DNA of 54,607 nt from a virus: IMG/VR virus record IMGVR_UViG_3300042507_001934, positions 1-54,607 of that record. One strand, written 5' to 3'. Under the pieces are notes generated by a model. That model worked only from the letters and a program-made list of their open reading frames with translations. It did not search any database and was not told the origin of the DNA. How positions within the stretch are numbered: the first letter of the stretch is position 1; the number at the start of each line of letters is the position of its first letter. Both the position numbers and the translations under genes were made by a program. Positions 37,851 to 47,000 of this stretch are shown here, piece after piece.

Positions 37851-39463
37851 ACATCCACGATTTGATGGCAACAGTTGAGTGGTCGCAACCCATTCAACTC
37901 AATACTAAACGAGGAGTCCGACTCCTCAAAAAAGCTCCTATCGAACAGGCTTTTTGGAAAGTCTACGGAGAGGACAAGGAACTTTTCAAAAAGCAAATGG
38001 GTGACGCTGGCATCCAGCTTGGAAAGTTCCGCGATGAGTGGCAGTTGACTTGGTGGTCAGACGATCAGCTTAAATTTAAGCAGATTATCGTAACCGATAC
38101 TCAACAAGAAGCGGTTCAAGAGTTAGAACTAATCCCTCTACTTCACCCCGAAGGCTTGTTAGAGTATCAGTTGACCAGCGTCCAGATGGGCGTTGCCTCC
38201 ATGAATAAGTATAATCGCGCCCTACTCGGCCATTCCACTGGTGTTGGTAAAACATTCTGTGCTTTAGGAATTGCCAGAGAGCTTGGTAAACGAGTTGCGG
38301 TTATCTGTCCCAAACCCATTACAACCGACTGGCATAGGGCCGCGAAGATGATGGGCGTTGAGGTATTTGAGATTTGCGGATGGGAATGGACTAAAACTGG
38401 AAAGAGCCAGATGGGTAGATGGACAGATGAGAAGAAGAAAGAGTTTCGCTTCATGCTGCCGCCCGATGTTATGTTGATTTTCGATGAGGTTCACAGAGGC
38501 AAAGGCGAGGCAACGCAAAACGCCTATCTGGTCAGAGATTCAGTAGTTCAGAACATCCCTGCTATTGCTCTATCTGCTACCATTGCAGACGATCCAACAA
38601 AGCTATGGGCGTTAGGTCAGTTCCTCGGCCTGCACCAAGGCGGGAAAGACTATTTCCGATTCCTCAGTCAGAACGGATGCAGGAAGACCCGATTTGGGAT
38701 GCAGTTCACTGGAGGGCATTCTGTCTTGAAGAAGTTGCACTCTCGCATCTATCCAGAGCGAGGCAATCGCCTTCGACACTCTGACCTCGGTGACGCATTC
38801 CCTGAGACTCTGATTAAGGCCAAGGCATTTGATATGGACAACGCCAAGAAGATTGCAGGCGAATACGATGACCTCTGCAACCGAATCGAGGAGTTGCGCG
38901 GTCTTGAAAACTTCTCAGCCAATGTGCTGGCAGAACAAACCCGTGCAAGACAACGGATCGAACTCCACAAAGCCCCGGCTGTTTGCGCTATGGTGAGAGA
39001 TATGATCGAAGAAGGTAACTCCGTATTCGTTGCGGTGAACTACTCGGAGACACGCAAGTTCATTCTGGATGAGCTAAAGACTAACTGCTCAATCCATGGA
39101 GGACAGAATGAGATGGAAAGGCGAGGTAACATTGATGCCTTCCAGCGCGATGACTCACGGGTTATCGTTGGCATCATACAAGCTTGCAGGGAAGGTCTAA
39201 ACCTTCACGATCTCAACGGCAACCATCCGCGAGTTGCGCTAATCATGCCTTCACCTTCGGTCTTCGATCTTAAACAGGTCTTAGGCCGAGTCCATAGGTC
39301 GGGCGGTAAGTCAAAGTCCCTGCAATACATCGTGTATGCCGCTGGCGTAGGGATTGAAGAGTCTATCTGCGAGAAGTTAGATACCAAACTGAAGAGGCTT
39401 GATGTCTTAGCGGATGGGGAAGTCGATCCAACAATCTCACTCGCTCCAAAAGAAGTAGCCTAA
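37847..39463 (+). CDS. Superfamily 2 (SNF2/DEAD-like) helicase
   Basis: A 538-aa ATP-dependent helicase or translocase. Walker A GHSTGVGKT near residues 127-135, motif II DEVH near 212, motif III SAT near 242, C-terminal domain with NVLAEQTRARQRIELHKAPA and motif VI QVLGRVHRSGG near 477-487. Similar phage proteins act in replication, recombination or dsDNA remodelling. Last gene of the rightward block, followed by a terminator. A palindrome lies inside (38086-38099). Confidence 0.85.
   Translation: MNIHDLMATVEWSQPIQLNTKRGVRLLKKAPIEQAFWKVYGEDKELFKKQMGDAGIQLGKFRDEWQLTWWSDDQLKFKQIIVTDTQQEAVQELELIPLLHPEGLLEYQLTSVQMGVASMNKYNRALLGHSTGVGKTFCALGIARELGKRVAVICPKPITTDWHRAAKMMGVEVFEICGWEWTKTGKSQMGRWTDEKKKEFRFMLPPDVMLIFDEVHRGKGEATQNAYLVRDSVVQNIPAIALSATIADDPTKLWALGQFLGLHQGGKDYFRFLSQNGCRKTRFGMQFTGGHSVLKKLHSRIYPERGNRLRHSDLGDAFPETLIKAKAFDMDNAKKIAGEYDDLCNRIEELRGLENFSANVLAEQTRARQRIELHKAPAVCAMVRDMIEEGNSVFVAVNYSETRKFILDELKTNCSIHGGQNEMERRGNIDAFQRDDSRVIVGIIQACREGLNLHDLNGNHPRVALIMPSPSVFDLKQVLGRVHRSGGKSKSLQYIVYAAGVGIEESICEKLDTKLKRLDVLADGEVDPTISLAPKEVA
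38086..38099 (+). promoter_or_regulatory. Dispersed palindrome, site 16
   Basis: Perfect copy, sense spacer TAAC, inside the helicase gene, encoding I-V-T-D. Confidence 0.7.
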
Positions 39464-39476
39464 TCTAAAAAGCAAG

Positions 39477-39512
39477 AAGCCCACCAAGGAGAAATCCAAG
39501 GTGGGCTTTTTT
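39477..39512. terminator. Terminator between convergent blocks
   Basis: AGCCCACC/GGTGGGCT stem with an inner GGA-GAAA-TCC tetraloop stem, then six T on the plus strand. The symmetric A-runs let it serve the minus strand as well. Confidence 0.85.
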
Positions 39513-39525
39513 GTTGTCTTAATGG

Positions 39526-39807
39526 TTAGCTGATAATCCGAGAAGGCTCTTCTTTCTCCTCTTCCTTATCAAATCGCTTGCGGAACTGAGCATTCTGATA
39601 ATACATGAATGCCAATTCCAGATACTTGATGCACTCAAACCCTTCACCCTTACGGGATTCTGATTTGATAACCATCATGCTTGCTGTATGCAACAGGCTT
39701 GCCATTGCATGGACTCGTTCGTTTAGTGTCTCGTCGGCTGACTTAATGAAGGTAAACGCTTCAAGGATAGCTTTCGAGGTTTCGTTTTGTGGTGTTTGTT
39801 CTGACAT
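39526..39807 (-). CDS. Unknown helical protein, 93 aa
   Basis: A 93-aa protein (MSEQTPQNETSKAILEAFTF; RVHAMASLLHTASMMVIKSE) with an acidic end (RFDKEEEKEEPSRIIS). Last gene of the leftward early block. Not recognised. Confidence 0.55.
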   Translation of the reverse strand: MSEQTPQNETSKAILEAFTFIKSADETLNERVHAMASLLHTASMMVIKSESRKGEGFECIKYLELAFMYYQNAQFRKRFDKEEEKEEPSRIIS

Positions 39808-39810
39808 AAA

Positions 39811-40311
39811 TTATTTTGTTTCTACATTTCTATCTAATAGGTCATCGCCTGAGTTGTAAAAGACTTCGCAAAACGAAATCCATGTCCAACCCTTCCAAGT
39901 TCCACTCACTCGCTTTCGAGTATCTGAAGGTCGAAGCCCTTGAATTCCACGATGCGCTTTGACTGGAATATCATCTGCATCAAATAAGTGTGAGTGTGTG
40001 CGAATGAACTCAGACAAATTTAAGAAATGATATTCTACATTTGAAGGACTTCGGAGATGCCACTTTCGTCCAGCATGATGCTTTAAACCAGCCTTACATT
40101 TCTCACTCTGCATCATTACTTCAATCATTTTTTTTGTAGCCGATTTGCAAGCGGAACTTTTTTTACGAGCATCAAGATTTCGTTTTTTACTCTCTGGACT
40201 TTTCCAAATCTCGACAATTTTTTGTCTGGATTCTTTCCATTTTTCGGAAGCCAGTCTTGCGGTTAAGGCTTTCTTTTGTATTTCAGGCGTGTGGAACCAT
40301 GTTGGTTTCAT
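39811..40311 (-). CDS. NUMOD-like DNA-binding protein
   Basis: A 166-aa very basic protein. The first half has repeated NUMOD3-like elements (TPEIQKKALTARLASEKWKE; SPESKKRNLDARKKSSACK). The second half, HLRSPSNVEYHFLNLSEFIR then GTWKGWTW, resembles DNA-contact modules seen with homing endonucleases. No GIY-YIG or HNH catalytic motif is visible, so it may be a remnant or a regulator. ATG 40311 overlaps the upstream stop (TAATG); a longer frame from 40362 is less likely. Confidence 0.5.
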   Translation of the reverse strand: MKPTWFHTPEIQKKALTARLASEKWKESRQKIVEIWKSPESKKRNLDARKKSSACKSATKKMIEVMMQSEKCKAGLKHHAGRKWHLRSPSNVEYHFLNLSEFIRTHSHLFDADDIPVKAHRGIQGLRPSDTRKRVSGTWKGWTWISFCEVFYNSGDDLLDRNVETK

Positions 40312-41297
40312 TATTGCTCCTTCAAGAATCTCTGCCATTCGTTCTCTGCTGGATCGAACCATGACTTGTCGGACAGGTCGATTAAGAGTTGGTGTTCTTC
40401 TACTTCTTGCGGCATGGAGCGGAGGACTTCCGAGTTAGAGAAGTTGCCCATGTTGAGGAGCAGGAAACGATGACCAGATGGTTTGTCGTCTTTACCTTGC
40501 TCGCTACGCACTCGGTTCCTAACCTCAGTTGAGGATAGCTTCTCGGTCTTCGCGGCTTGAAGAAGCTCCTGCTGTTTCTTGGTGCTGTCATCTCCGAAGT
40601 TTGCGTTGCCAATCTCACGATAGACTGTGAATGGAAGGGCAGGGTCACGCTTGTCAGCAGGGAAAGCACGGCAGGCACGGGCATAACCAGAAACAGTCGG
40701 ATAACTTTTCTTGAATTGGGAGCAGAGTTGATTGACTACATCCTCATGCCCTGCATTCTCCAAGGCTACTACTGAGTCGCCAATGATCCATTGCGCCCCG
40801 CTTTCGAGAGTCAAACCGAAGGCGAATGCTGCCACCCAGTCCTTCATATCTACTTCACCTTTAGGAACGCACTGAGTCATTCCCGATCCGATGTCGAACT
40901 TCTGTGTGAATGAGGAGAGTTCCAATCCGTTCTTCACGCTCTCCACGAGGGCGAGCGATTCGTTGACTGGTTCTTCGATAGGTTCATCTTCGGTCAGTTC
41001 AACCTCAACTTCTTCCACTACGGGATTAGCCAAGCGTTCTTCTGCCATTTCCTCGGCCATGTCCAAGTCTGCTGACATTTTCTCAAACATCTCTAGCATT
41101 TCATCTGGTGCATCGTCTTCAAGGTATTCGTTCTTCGTTACCTTCGACCATGCCTTCTTGATGTGGGTTTCGGTGATGTTGATACCCGGCCATTCGGTCT
41201 TAACATACTCGGCCATTTGAGTTAGGTATTTTGACAGAGGGACAATGATTCCCTCTTGAGTTGGGCTGAACAATTCTAATTCTGGTTTCTTTTTCAT
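40311..41297 (-). CDS. HTH (ParB/LmbU-like) DNA-binding protein
   Basis: A 328-aa protein. An acidic N-terminal half (EEVEVELTEDEPIEEPVNES) precedes a domain of the pattern WIIGDSVVALENAG...HEDVVNQLCSQF then YPTVSGYARACRAFPADKRD, LPFTVYREIGNA and LSSTEVRNRVR. This resembles ParB-like or LmbU-type HTH proteins, in which a helix pair reads DNA. It is a candidate binder of the genome-wide palindrome, though this is only inference. Confidence 0.5.
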   Translation of the reverse strand: MKKKPELELFSPTQEGIIVPLSKYLTQMAEYVKTEWPGINITETHIKKAWSKVTKNEYLEDDAPDEMLEMFEKMSADLDMAEEMAEERLANPVVEEVEVELTEDEPIEEPVNESLALVESVKNGLELSSFTQKFDIGSGMTQCVPKGEVDMKDWVAAFAFGLTLESGAQWIIGDSVVALENAGHEDVVNQLCSQFKKSYPTVSGYARACRAFPADKRDPALPFTVYREIGNANFGDDSTKKQQELLQAAKTEKLSSTEVRNRVRSEQGKDDKPSGHRFLLLNMGNFSNSEVLRSMPQEVEEHQLLIDLSDKSWFDPAENEWQRFLKEQ

Positions 41298-41336
41298 TTT
41301 GGTGTTATTAGGTTGGGTGTTCTGGGAGGAACAGAA

Positions 41337-42158
41337 TCAATATGGAATCTCGTCTGCTTCCTCTTCAACAGGGGCATCGAGGTTGAGGTCTATTGCGGCT
41401 TGCTCTACGCACTTAGCGAAGGGAGTTGTAAATCCTTTCTCCAAGTAAAACTGGTAGAGTTTAGTGAGTGCAGGCTTGCCGATTGCACCGAGTTTTTTAT
41501 CCTTGTGCGATCCGCTTGGGACGATAGCAGATGCCCAGTCAGCGGGGTCGAGTTCTGCTTTTGGTTCCTCCACTTTAGGTTCTGACTTTGGTTCTGACTT
41601 GGAGATGGAGATTCCTTTCCGATTAGCTTCGATGAAGACCGACGAGACATACGCCCGAAGAGTCTCCTCATCTGTTACCTTTCCAAGGTATGCCATACGG
41701 ACAAGGCTATCAATGTAGAGGTGAGTCTCCACGATGCGATCAAGTTCCTGTTCGGGATTATCGGTTACGATACTCTTGGGTGTTGATGCAACACGGACAG
41801 GTTCTTCACTCACGCCATCGTATTCCAACTTCGCCGAAGCTGAAACCTTGATGACTTGGTTGTGAATCTGCTGACCTTCTTTGTTCTTGTAGGACTCCTC
41901 TTCAAAGGTAACTCCGTTCAGACCATGCTTGCCGCGAGTCGAGGACAAGGTGACTGTCCTACCCTTCGCAGATTCTGGTTGTGTATTCTTCCAGAAGGCG
42001 AGTTTGTATGTTTTCCCATCCACTTCAATCTCACCATTCTGGATGGTGTATGGGCCGTAGTTACCTTCGTGTTGCTTCTCTGGAAAGAGTTTAGTGATCT
42101 TCCCTGTTACTTTCTTGATGATGTCTTTAGGCTCGATGCCTTCTAATTGGTTACTCAT
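41337..42158 (-). CDS. OB-fold-like protein (possible ssDNA-binding)
   Basis: A 273-aa protein. The N-terminal beta-barrel-like part (GKITKLFPEKQHEGNYGPYT; KTYKLAFWKNTQPES; RTVTLSSTRGKHGLNG) looks like an OB fold. A Glu/Pro/Lys-rich linker (SEPKSEPKVEEPKAEL) and an acidic C-terminus (EEEADEIPY) resemble single-strand DNA-binding proteins. Neighbourhood with a Cas4/RecB-like nuclease supports recombination. ATG 42158 overlaps the upstream micropeptide stop. A palindrome lies inside (41759-41772). Confidence 0.6.
   Translation of the reverse strand: MSNQLEGIEPKDIIKKVTGKITKLFPEKQHEGNYGPYTIQNGEIEVDGKTYKLAFWKNTQPESAKGRTVTLSSTRGKHGLNGVTFEEESYKNKEGQQIHNQVIKVSASAKLEYDGVSEEPVRVASTPKSIVTDNPEQELDRIVETHLYIDSLVRMAYLGKVTDEETLRAYVSSVFIEANRKGISISKSEPKSEPKVEEPKAELDPADWASAIVPSGSHKDKKLGAIGKPALTKLYQFYLEKGFTTPFAKCVEQAAIDLNLDAPVEEEADEIPY
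41759..41772 (-). promoter_or_regulatory. Dispersed palindrome, site 17
   Basis: Perfect copy, sense spacer TAAC, inside the OB-fold-like gene, encoding I-V-T-D. Confidence 0.7.
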
Positions 42159-42265
42159 TTTAATATTAATGTCATTGTTGCGGATAATGCTCCACAAATT
42201 ATACCTGCTGTGAATCCTAATATAATACCTATTAAGGCAAATTTGGTTGTAGGATTAATTCTCAT
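42155..42265 (-). CDS. Membrane micropeptide, 36 aa
   Basis: 36 codons: MRINPTTKFALIGIILGF, then TAGIICGALSATMTLILK, nearly all hydrophobic. The start shares a base with the upstream stop (TAATG) and the end overlaps the next start (ATGA). Function unknown. Confidence 0.6.
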   Translation of the reverse strand: MRINPTTKFALIGIILGFTAGIICGALSATMTLILK

Positions 42266-42498
42266 TACCGGTTGTCAATATTTACTTCCAGTTCTTTGAT
42301 TTCTTTAGTTGCTTTGTCGTAGATATAATAGAAGTCCGCTAACCCACCGAGGGAAATTCGGATTTCCCATCGACTGATTGGATCAACTGTTTCGTCTATG
42401 CTTGCTGGAGGTTGGTTTGCCATCCAATCTAATGCTTCTTGCTTGTTCTCTTCTGGCAGCATCGTCAGTCTTTCAATAGGTGGTAGTCTCTTACTCAT
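42265..42498 (-). CDS. Unknown protein, 77 aa
   Basis: A 77-aa protein (MSKRLPPIERLTMLPEENKQ; SRWEIRISLGGLADFYYIYD). It overlaps the 68-aa gene by 8 nt and the micropeptide by 1 nt. Not recognised. Confidence 0.55.
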   Translation of the reverse strand: MSKRLPPIERLTMLPEENKQEALDWMANQPPASIDETVDPISRWEIRISLGGLADFYYIYDKATKEIKELEVNIDNR

Positions 42499-42697
42499 TT
42501 GGTTTGTTTGCTAATTGTTTGTGGATGGACGCTGCCATCATTGTTATGTCGTGTTCTGGTTCGTTTGCAATTATTGCGCTGGCTAACTCGTTTGCTCTAT
42601 GCCGCCAGATTAGTGTCTCGCGGATGTAGTGCTTGAGCATATCAAGAGACTCATCGAGTCCCTCAACATTTTTACTCAGCAGTTCCTTTATTTCCAT
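42491..42697 (-). CDS. Unknown helical protein, 68 aa
   Basis: A 68-aa helical protein (MEIKELLSKNVEGLDESLDM; NEPEHDITMMAASIHKQLAN). It overlaps the end of the nuclease gene by 26 nt in another frame. Not recognised. Confidence 0.5.
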   Translation of the reverse strand: MEIKELLSKNVEGLDESLDMLKHYIRETLIWRHRANELASAIIANEPEHDITMMAASIHKQLANKPNE

Positions 42698-43550
42698 AGG
42701 TTGCTTTGTAGTAGTGACAGAAGGGTGCTACTGAGCAATAACGCTCGCATCGCATATCCCCGCCATTTCGTTTTTCGATTGAGTGTTTCGCGCCATAGGT
42801 AGGAAGGAGTTGTTGTGCTTCCTCAAATGTTTCGCACACTTTTGCTGCTCGTTTGTTTCCGTCCTTCTTGATGGCAAAGGTATCTGGTTTAGCCCAGCGT
42901 TCCTTTGGATCACAGCATGGAATGGTATCGTCTGGCATTTCAGCCGCCGCTTGGTGGAGTTTGATCCGTTCCGTAGCGTAGGCTATGCACTCTTCGTTAT
43001 CCCAAAGAGGTATGTCTACAATGTGGACTGCACACTGAGGATACTCTTTGTCAAACTCAGCCTTGCTTGCCTGCCAATCACGAAGGATAGCGACGATCTG
43101 GAGTTTCTTTGGGGAGTAGCCATACTCTCTCCAAAGTAGGGCGTTGCAGTTGAGTTGGGCTACCCACTCAGATTTTTGTCCGAGAAGAAATGAGAAGACT
43201 GAAGTTACTTTGAAGTCAGAAAGGATTCCTTTCTCCACTTCGTAGAGGTCAGTCTGTCCGGTCAGCGTCCATCCATTGATCTCTTTGTATAGACGCTTCT
43301 CAGTCATCTCATCCTCGCCTCCAGCCAGCTCAAGAACTTTATGCACTGACTGACCAAGTAATGCCCACACCCTATCGGATGCGTCTTCTACGATCTGGTC
43401 AGAGTAGCGTTTCTTAAGTTGGTTGATTTTAGGTGGCCCGATCAAGGTAGTTACTGAGATGTCTGCCTTCTTTGTTCCTGCCATATACCCATCATGGGAA
43501 AGAGCGCGAAACATAGGGGCGGGTAGCCCGAAGTTATTCGTGATCGTCAT
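42672..43550 (-). CDS. PD-(D/E)XK exonuclease, Cas4/RecB-like with cysteine cluster
   Basis: A 292-aa nuclease. GQSVHKVLELAGG holds H70, TGQTDLYE holds D101, ILSDFKV holds D112 and K114, and WVAQLNC holds Q132: the H-D-D/E-x-K-Q order of RecB/Cas4 nucleases. C-terminal CCDPKERW and CERYCSVAPFC (C212, C213, C268, C272, C278) could bind an iron-sulfur cluster. It would degrade a strand of dsDNA ends for recombination with the OB-fold protein. Confidence 0.8.
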   Translation of the reverse strand: MTITNNFGLPAPMFRALSHDGYMAGTKKADISVTTLIGPPKINQLKKRYSDQIVEDASDRVWALLGQSVHKVLELAGGEDEMTEKRLYKEINGWTLTGQTDLYEVEKGILSDFKVTSVFSFLLGQKSEWVAQLNCNALLWREYGYSPKKLQIVAILRDWQASKAEFDKEYPQCAVHIVDIPLWDNEECIAYATERIKLHQAAAEMPDDTIPCCDPKERWAKPDTFAIKKDGNKRAAKVCETFEEAQQLLPTYGAKHSIEKRNGGDMRCERYCSVAPFCHYYKATYGNKGTAE

Positions 43551-43596
43551 TGTCTGGTTCGTCAGAGGGTCGGCGAGTGCGATAGATGTCGTCCAT
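43534..43596 (-). CDS. Possible 20-aa peptide
   Basis: 20 codons (MDDIYRTRRPSDEPDNDDHE) with TAATG coupling to the upstream stop; overlaps the nuclease start by 17 nt. May only be a translational relay into the nuclease gene. Confidence 0.3.
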   Translation of the reverse strand: MDDIYRTRRPSDEPDNDDHE

Positions 43597-43838
43597 TACT
43601 CGTAGCACTTGGCAAGGATTTCAGCTACACCTTTGAGGTGGTCGCCCTGCTTGACTACTGCCTGTGCATTGGGAAGATTTCCCAAGAGGAATCGTCCGTC
43701 TGCTGCTGCCGATGATACCAAGCGGAGGTAAATCTCGCGTTGGAAATCTGAGTTCACTGCTGGTTTTTCTGCTACTTCTTTTTTTACTGTTGGTGTATCT
43801 TTCATTAGGTTTTTATGGACGGAGGTTGTGCCGTTCAC
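43596..43838 (-). CDS. First leftward early gene, 80 aa
   Basis: An 80-aa protein, from a GTG at 43838 that lies 6 nt after a -10 box (leaderless pattern), or 69 aa from ATG 43805. The body (SDFQREIYLRLVSSAAADGR; VKQGDHLKGVAEILAKCYE) is helical. Not recognised; head of the leftward recombination block. Confidence 0.5.
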   Translation of the reverse strand: MNGTTSVHKNLMKDTPTVKKEVAEKPAVNSDFQREIYLRLVSSAAADGRFLLGNLPNAQAVVKQGDHLKGVAEILAKCYE

Positions 43839-43844
43839 AAGGCA

Positions 43845-43872
43845 AATCTACACCCTCCGATTATCGTGTCAA
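43845..43872 (-). promoter_or_regulatory. Leftward early promoter
   Basis: Minus strand TTGACA, 16 nt, TAGATT, then 6 nt to GTG 43838. Palindrome site 18 lies 31 bp upstream of its -35. Confidence 0.65.
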
Positions 43873-43903
43873 TAGATTTTTAATACTTTTTAGAAAATAT
43901 TTT

Positions 43904-43917
43904 TATCGGTTCCGATA
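43904..43917 (-). promoter_or_regulatory. Dispersed palindrome, site 18
   Basis: Perfect copy, sense spacer GAAC, between the end of the late block and the leftward early promoter. Confidence 0.8.
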
Positions 43918-43921
43918 ACAG

Positions 43922-43952
43922 AAAACGCACCCCGAATTTCTCCGAGGTGCGT
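43922..43952 (-). terminator. Terminator at the end of the late block
   Basis: Minus strand ACGCACC/GGTGCGT with three more inner pairs, then TTTT. It lies about 70 nt after the stop of the 2455-aa gene. Confidence 0.7.
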
Positions 43953-43992
43953 CCCCTAATGAATAACATGAAACAAACCCAATGCAGTTTGC
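43922..43992 (-). ncRNA. Candidate small RNA, about 70 nt
   Basis: A promoter (44026-43999) and a terminator (43952-43922) enclose about 70 nt with no gene. The start is predicted near 43992 from the -10 position. The RNA would end in the terminator hairpin. Confidence 0.4.
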
Positions 43993-43998
43993 AGAACC

Positions 43999-44026
43999 AA
44001 TCTACATCAGCCTCTGCGGGTGTCAA
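43999..44026 (-). promoter_or_regulatory. Promoter upstream of the late terminator
   Basis: Minus strand TTGACA, 16 nt, TAGATT: the same elements and spacing as 43872-43845. The -35 overlaps the stop of the giant gene. Confidence 0.55.
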
Positions 44027-47000
44027 GGTTTTTTTGTAGCTACCCTAACCTTGTTCTCCGCGATGTCCCTTGCACGATTACCGATTCGCTCAACAACCTT
44101 GCTGTAAGCCTCCGGTTTCATCGCAGAAAGTTTCTCGTAATTCTTCTTCATGGACTTCGTGAGAACCGCGCCATATTCTTTCACGAACATCTCGTATTCT
44201 TTGTTGGTCGGGTCTCTGTCGAGCCTTTGTGCAAGCTGATTCCGGGTCGGAATGCTTGGCCCACCACCCTTACTCAAGACTAACTCATGGAGCATGATTG
44301 ATTCTCTGTCAGTCGGGATGTCATAGACAATCGGAACTCCGAGCTTAAACATTTTGCTTGCGAAGTCAGTTGAAAGCGCAGGTTCACCAAAAGCATTCAA
44401 AGATTTCGGTGCTACGGCAGGCCCGATGAATGGGATGTTTGACCATACCGCACCATCCAGAGTGCGTCTATCAATCGGGTCGTTGATGAAGTTTGAAATG
44501 TTACTTGCAAGGCTTGTTCCCAATACTGGAATCAGAGTCTTTGCGGGGAAGGTCAACCCTTTGGCAACGCCCTCTACACCGATGTCTCCGTATGTTCCGA
44601 AGAGTGATTTTGTAGTGAAAGCATATGGCCCGCGACGAAGTGCTGCGTCGAATACAAACCCAGCTACAATGCTCGCGTCTTCCAATTGAGTTCCAGTCTT
44701 TGCATCTCGCTTTTGTTTCTTGCGAATCTCCAAATCATCCAACGCACCAAGCGTCATGGCGGGCCAAGTAAATGCCTCAAATCCTCTCATCATGTTCAAG
44801 TCAAATTTAGACTTCCCGAAATACACGCTCATGGTGTTTGGCTTGTTGCCTGCTTTATACCAAGAGTCGTAGAACTGAGGATCGTCGCTTCTCTTCGGGC
44901 CGTTACCAGTAAATACTATCTTGAACTCATCTTCCTCTGGCTCGTCGGTTGAACCAGCGCGGAGGGACGCAAGAGCGATCAATGCTACAGTGCCAGCAAT
45001 GGCTTCGTTTAGCCTTTGGCTATACTGAACATCAGTTCCGAGTGACTGAGCGTAAGGAGATGTTTTATTCATCTTTTTTGCCAACCAATCATATCCAAAG
45101 CGCACGAATCCGTATGGCGAGAACCAAGCTGTTTCACGAATCACGCGAGCAGGGACGATGGCATATCCATAGATTATTCGGCTGAACAATTTCAAAATCT
45201 GGCTTTCAGTTTGATTGGACGCGCTTGCCATTGACTCCAGCAACCACAAGGCAGGCATCGAAGCAACGCCAGCGTCTTTCAACTTGGTTGACTCGTCTTT
45301 CAAAGAGTCAAGTGACTGCCTATTCCTACCAACTGAGGACAACGCATCGTTGATCGCGGCATCCATTGCTTGCTTAATATCACTCTTCTCTACCCCCGCT
45401 TTAGTCAGAGCATTATTCCATGAAGAAATGTAGAACTCATCCGCGAGAATGCTTGCTTTGTTTTTATCGGTTCCGATAGCGATTTGCTCAAGGTAGAAAT
45501 CATTCTTAGCTTTCATCATCACCGCAAACATTTCGTTGCCTTCTTTGGTAGACATCCCTTGCCGTTTCATTACCGCCATCGAATACTTGCTGATGTTCTG
45601 ATTTTGAAGTGAGGCAATCGCTCCGTAATCGAGAGCATTCAACATACGACGAACATAGTCCATCATACCAACCATCATGTTCTTTACTCCGTCTGCTCGT
45701 TCTTTTGGGTTCTTACTCTTCGTGAATTGATCAACGCCCTTGCGATAAAGTCGAAGGAGATTGTCATCGTTCACAATGTAATCCACATTGGAATAGACTG
45801 TGACATTGTTTTTGAAAGAGAAGGCTACTGTATTCGCCCATGACTTGATTGAATCTACAAGGGCAGTAGCTGCATTAGTAATAGCCTTCGGATTACCTTT
45901 GAGTGTTCCTGATCCAATCTCAACGATAGCATTTCGCATAGCAAATGCGATTGGTGAGAATGCGTTCACAGTTAAGGTAGGAATACCGCTCAATGCTTGA
46001 GCATCGTAGTATTGCCCGATGACATCTCTTGCGCGGATGGGTAGCTTGGCTTTAGAAATTACATCTTGGATTGCTTTGTGCGCTTCAGCTTTTGTTGCAT
46101 CAGCCGACTCTGGATTAGAGAGGATAGCGTCATTCTTGAGTAGGACTTTGTATTGCTCTGGAGTAAACCCAGTCCATCCATTCAATGCCGCCATGTCACT
46201 CAATACATTCCTTGCTGGGTCTAATGCGCCAGCGCGGAGGGCTTGCAATACCTTTTGGAAGGCGCGGCGGCTTCTTGTATCTCCAGCTTTCCAAGGTGCA
46301 GTCTTACTGATAGCATCTGTGAATGCCTGCTCCTGCGCCATTGTGAAGCGTTTCTGGAGCGAGATGTCCATCAACTTCGCAATCCTTTCAGACTGGGCGA
46401 CATTTAATCCTGCCCTGCGGAGGTAGTCACGCATGACTTCGTATCTCCAGTTAGGATTCTGTTGCTCTTCCAGCGGAGTATCTTTGATTGCTTTAACAAT
46501 TTCCGAGATTGATCCTTTCTCAATCGCACGATCAATGGATTTGAGTTGGTTGTTTAGAGAGTTGATTTCAATCTGTCTTCCTACCACATCAGCAAGAATG
46601 TCTGCTGCTGTTTCTTCAACACCCAATCCCTTGAGTTCTTTCACAAATGACTTCTTGAAATTAGAAATGATTTCTCCGGATTGCTTCGGATCAAACATCT
46701 TATTCAGATTCAACTTCAAGGCATTTTTTACTGCATCACGGACGGGATTCATTTTCGCCTCGGATGGTAGCTTCACCTCAAATGATGGAGTGTCAGATTG
46801 AATCTTGGCAAGTTTACCTATTTCAGATTTTGCTTGGTTTTGTATTTTCTGCATCTGACTATCAACTTCATTTTGTTGAAGTTCTATCTTTTTTGACATC
46901 GAATTTACTTCGATCTGCCTTCCAACTACACTTGCAAGTATTGATGCAGAAGAATCTTTAACTCCAAGTTTAACAAGTTTTTCAATGAATGCAGGTTTCC

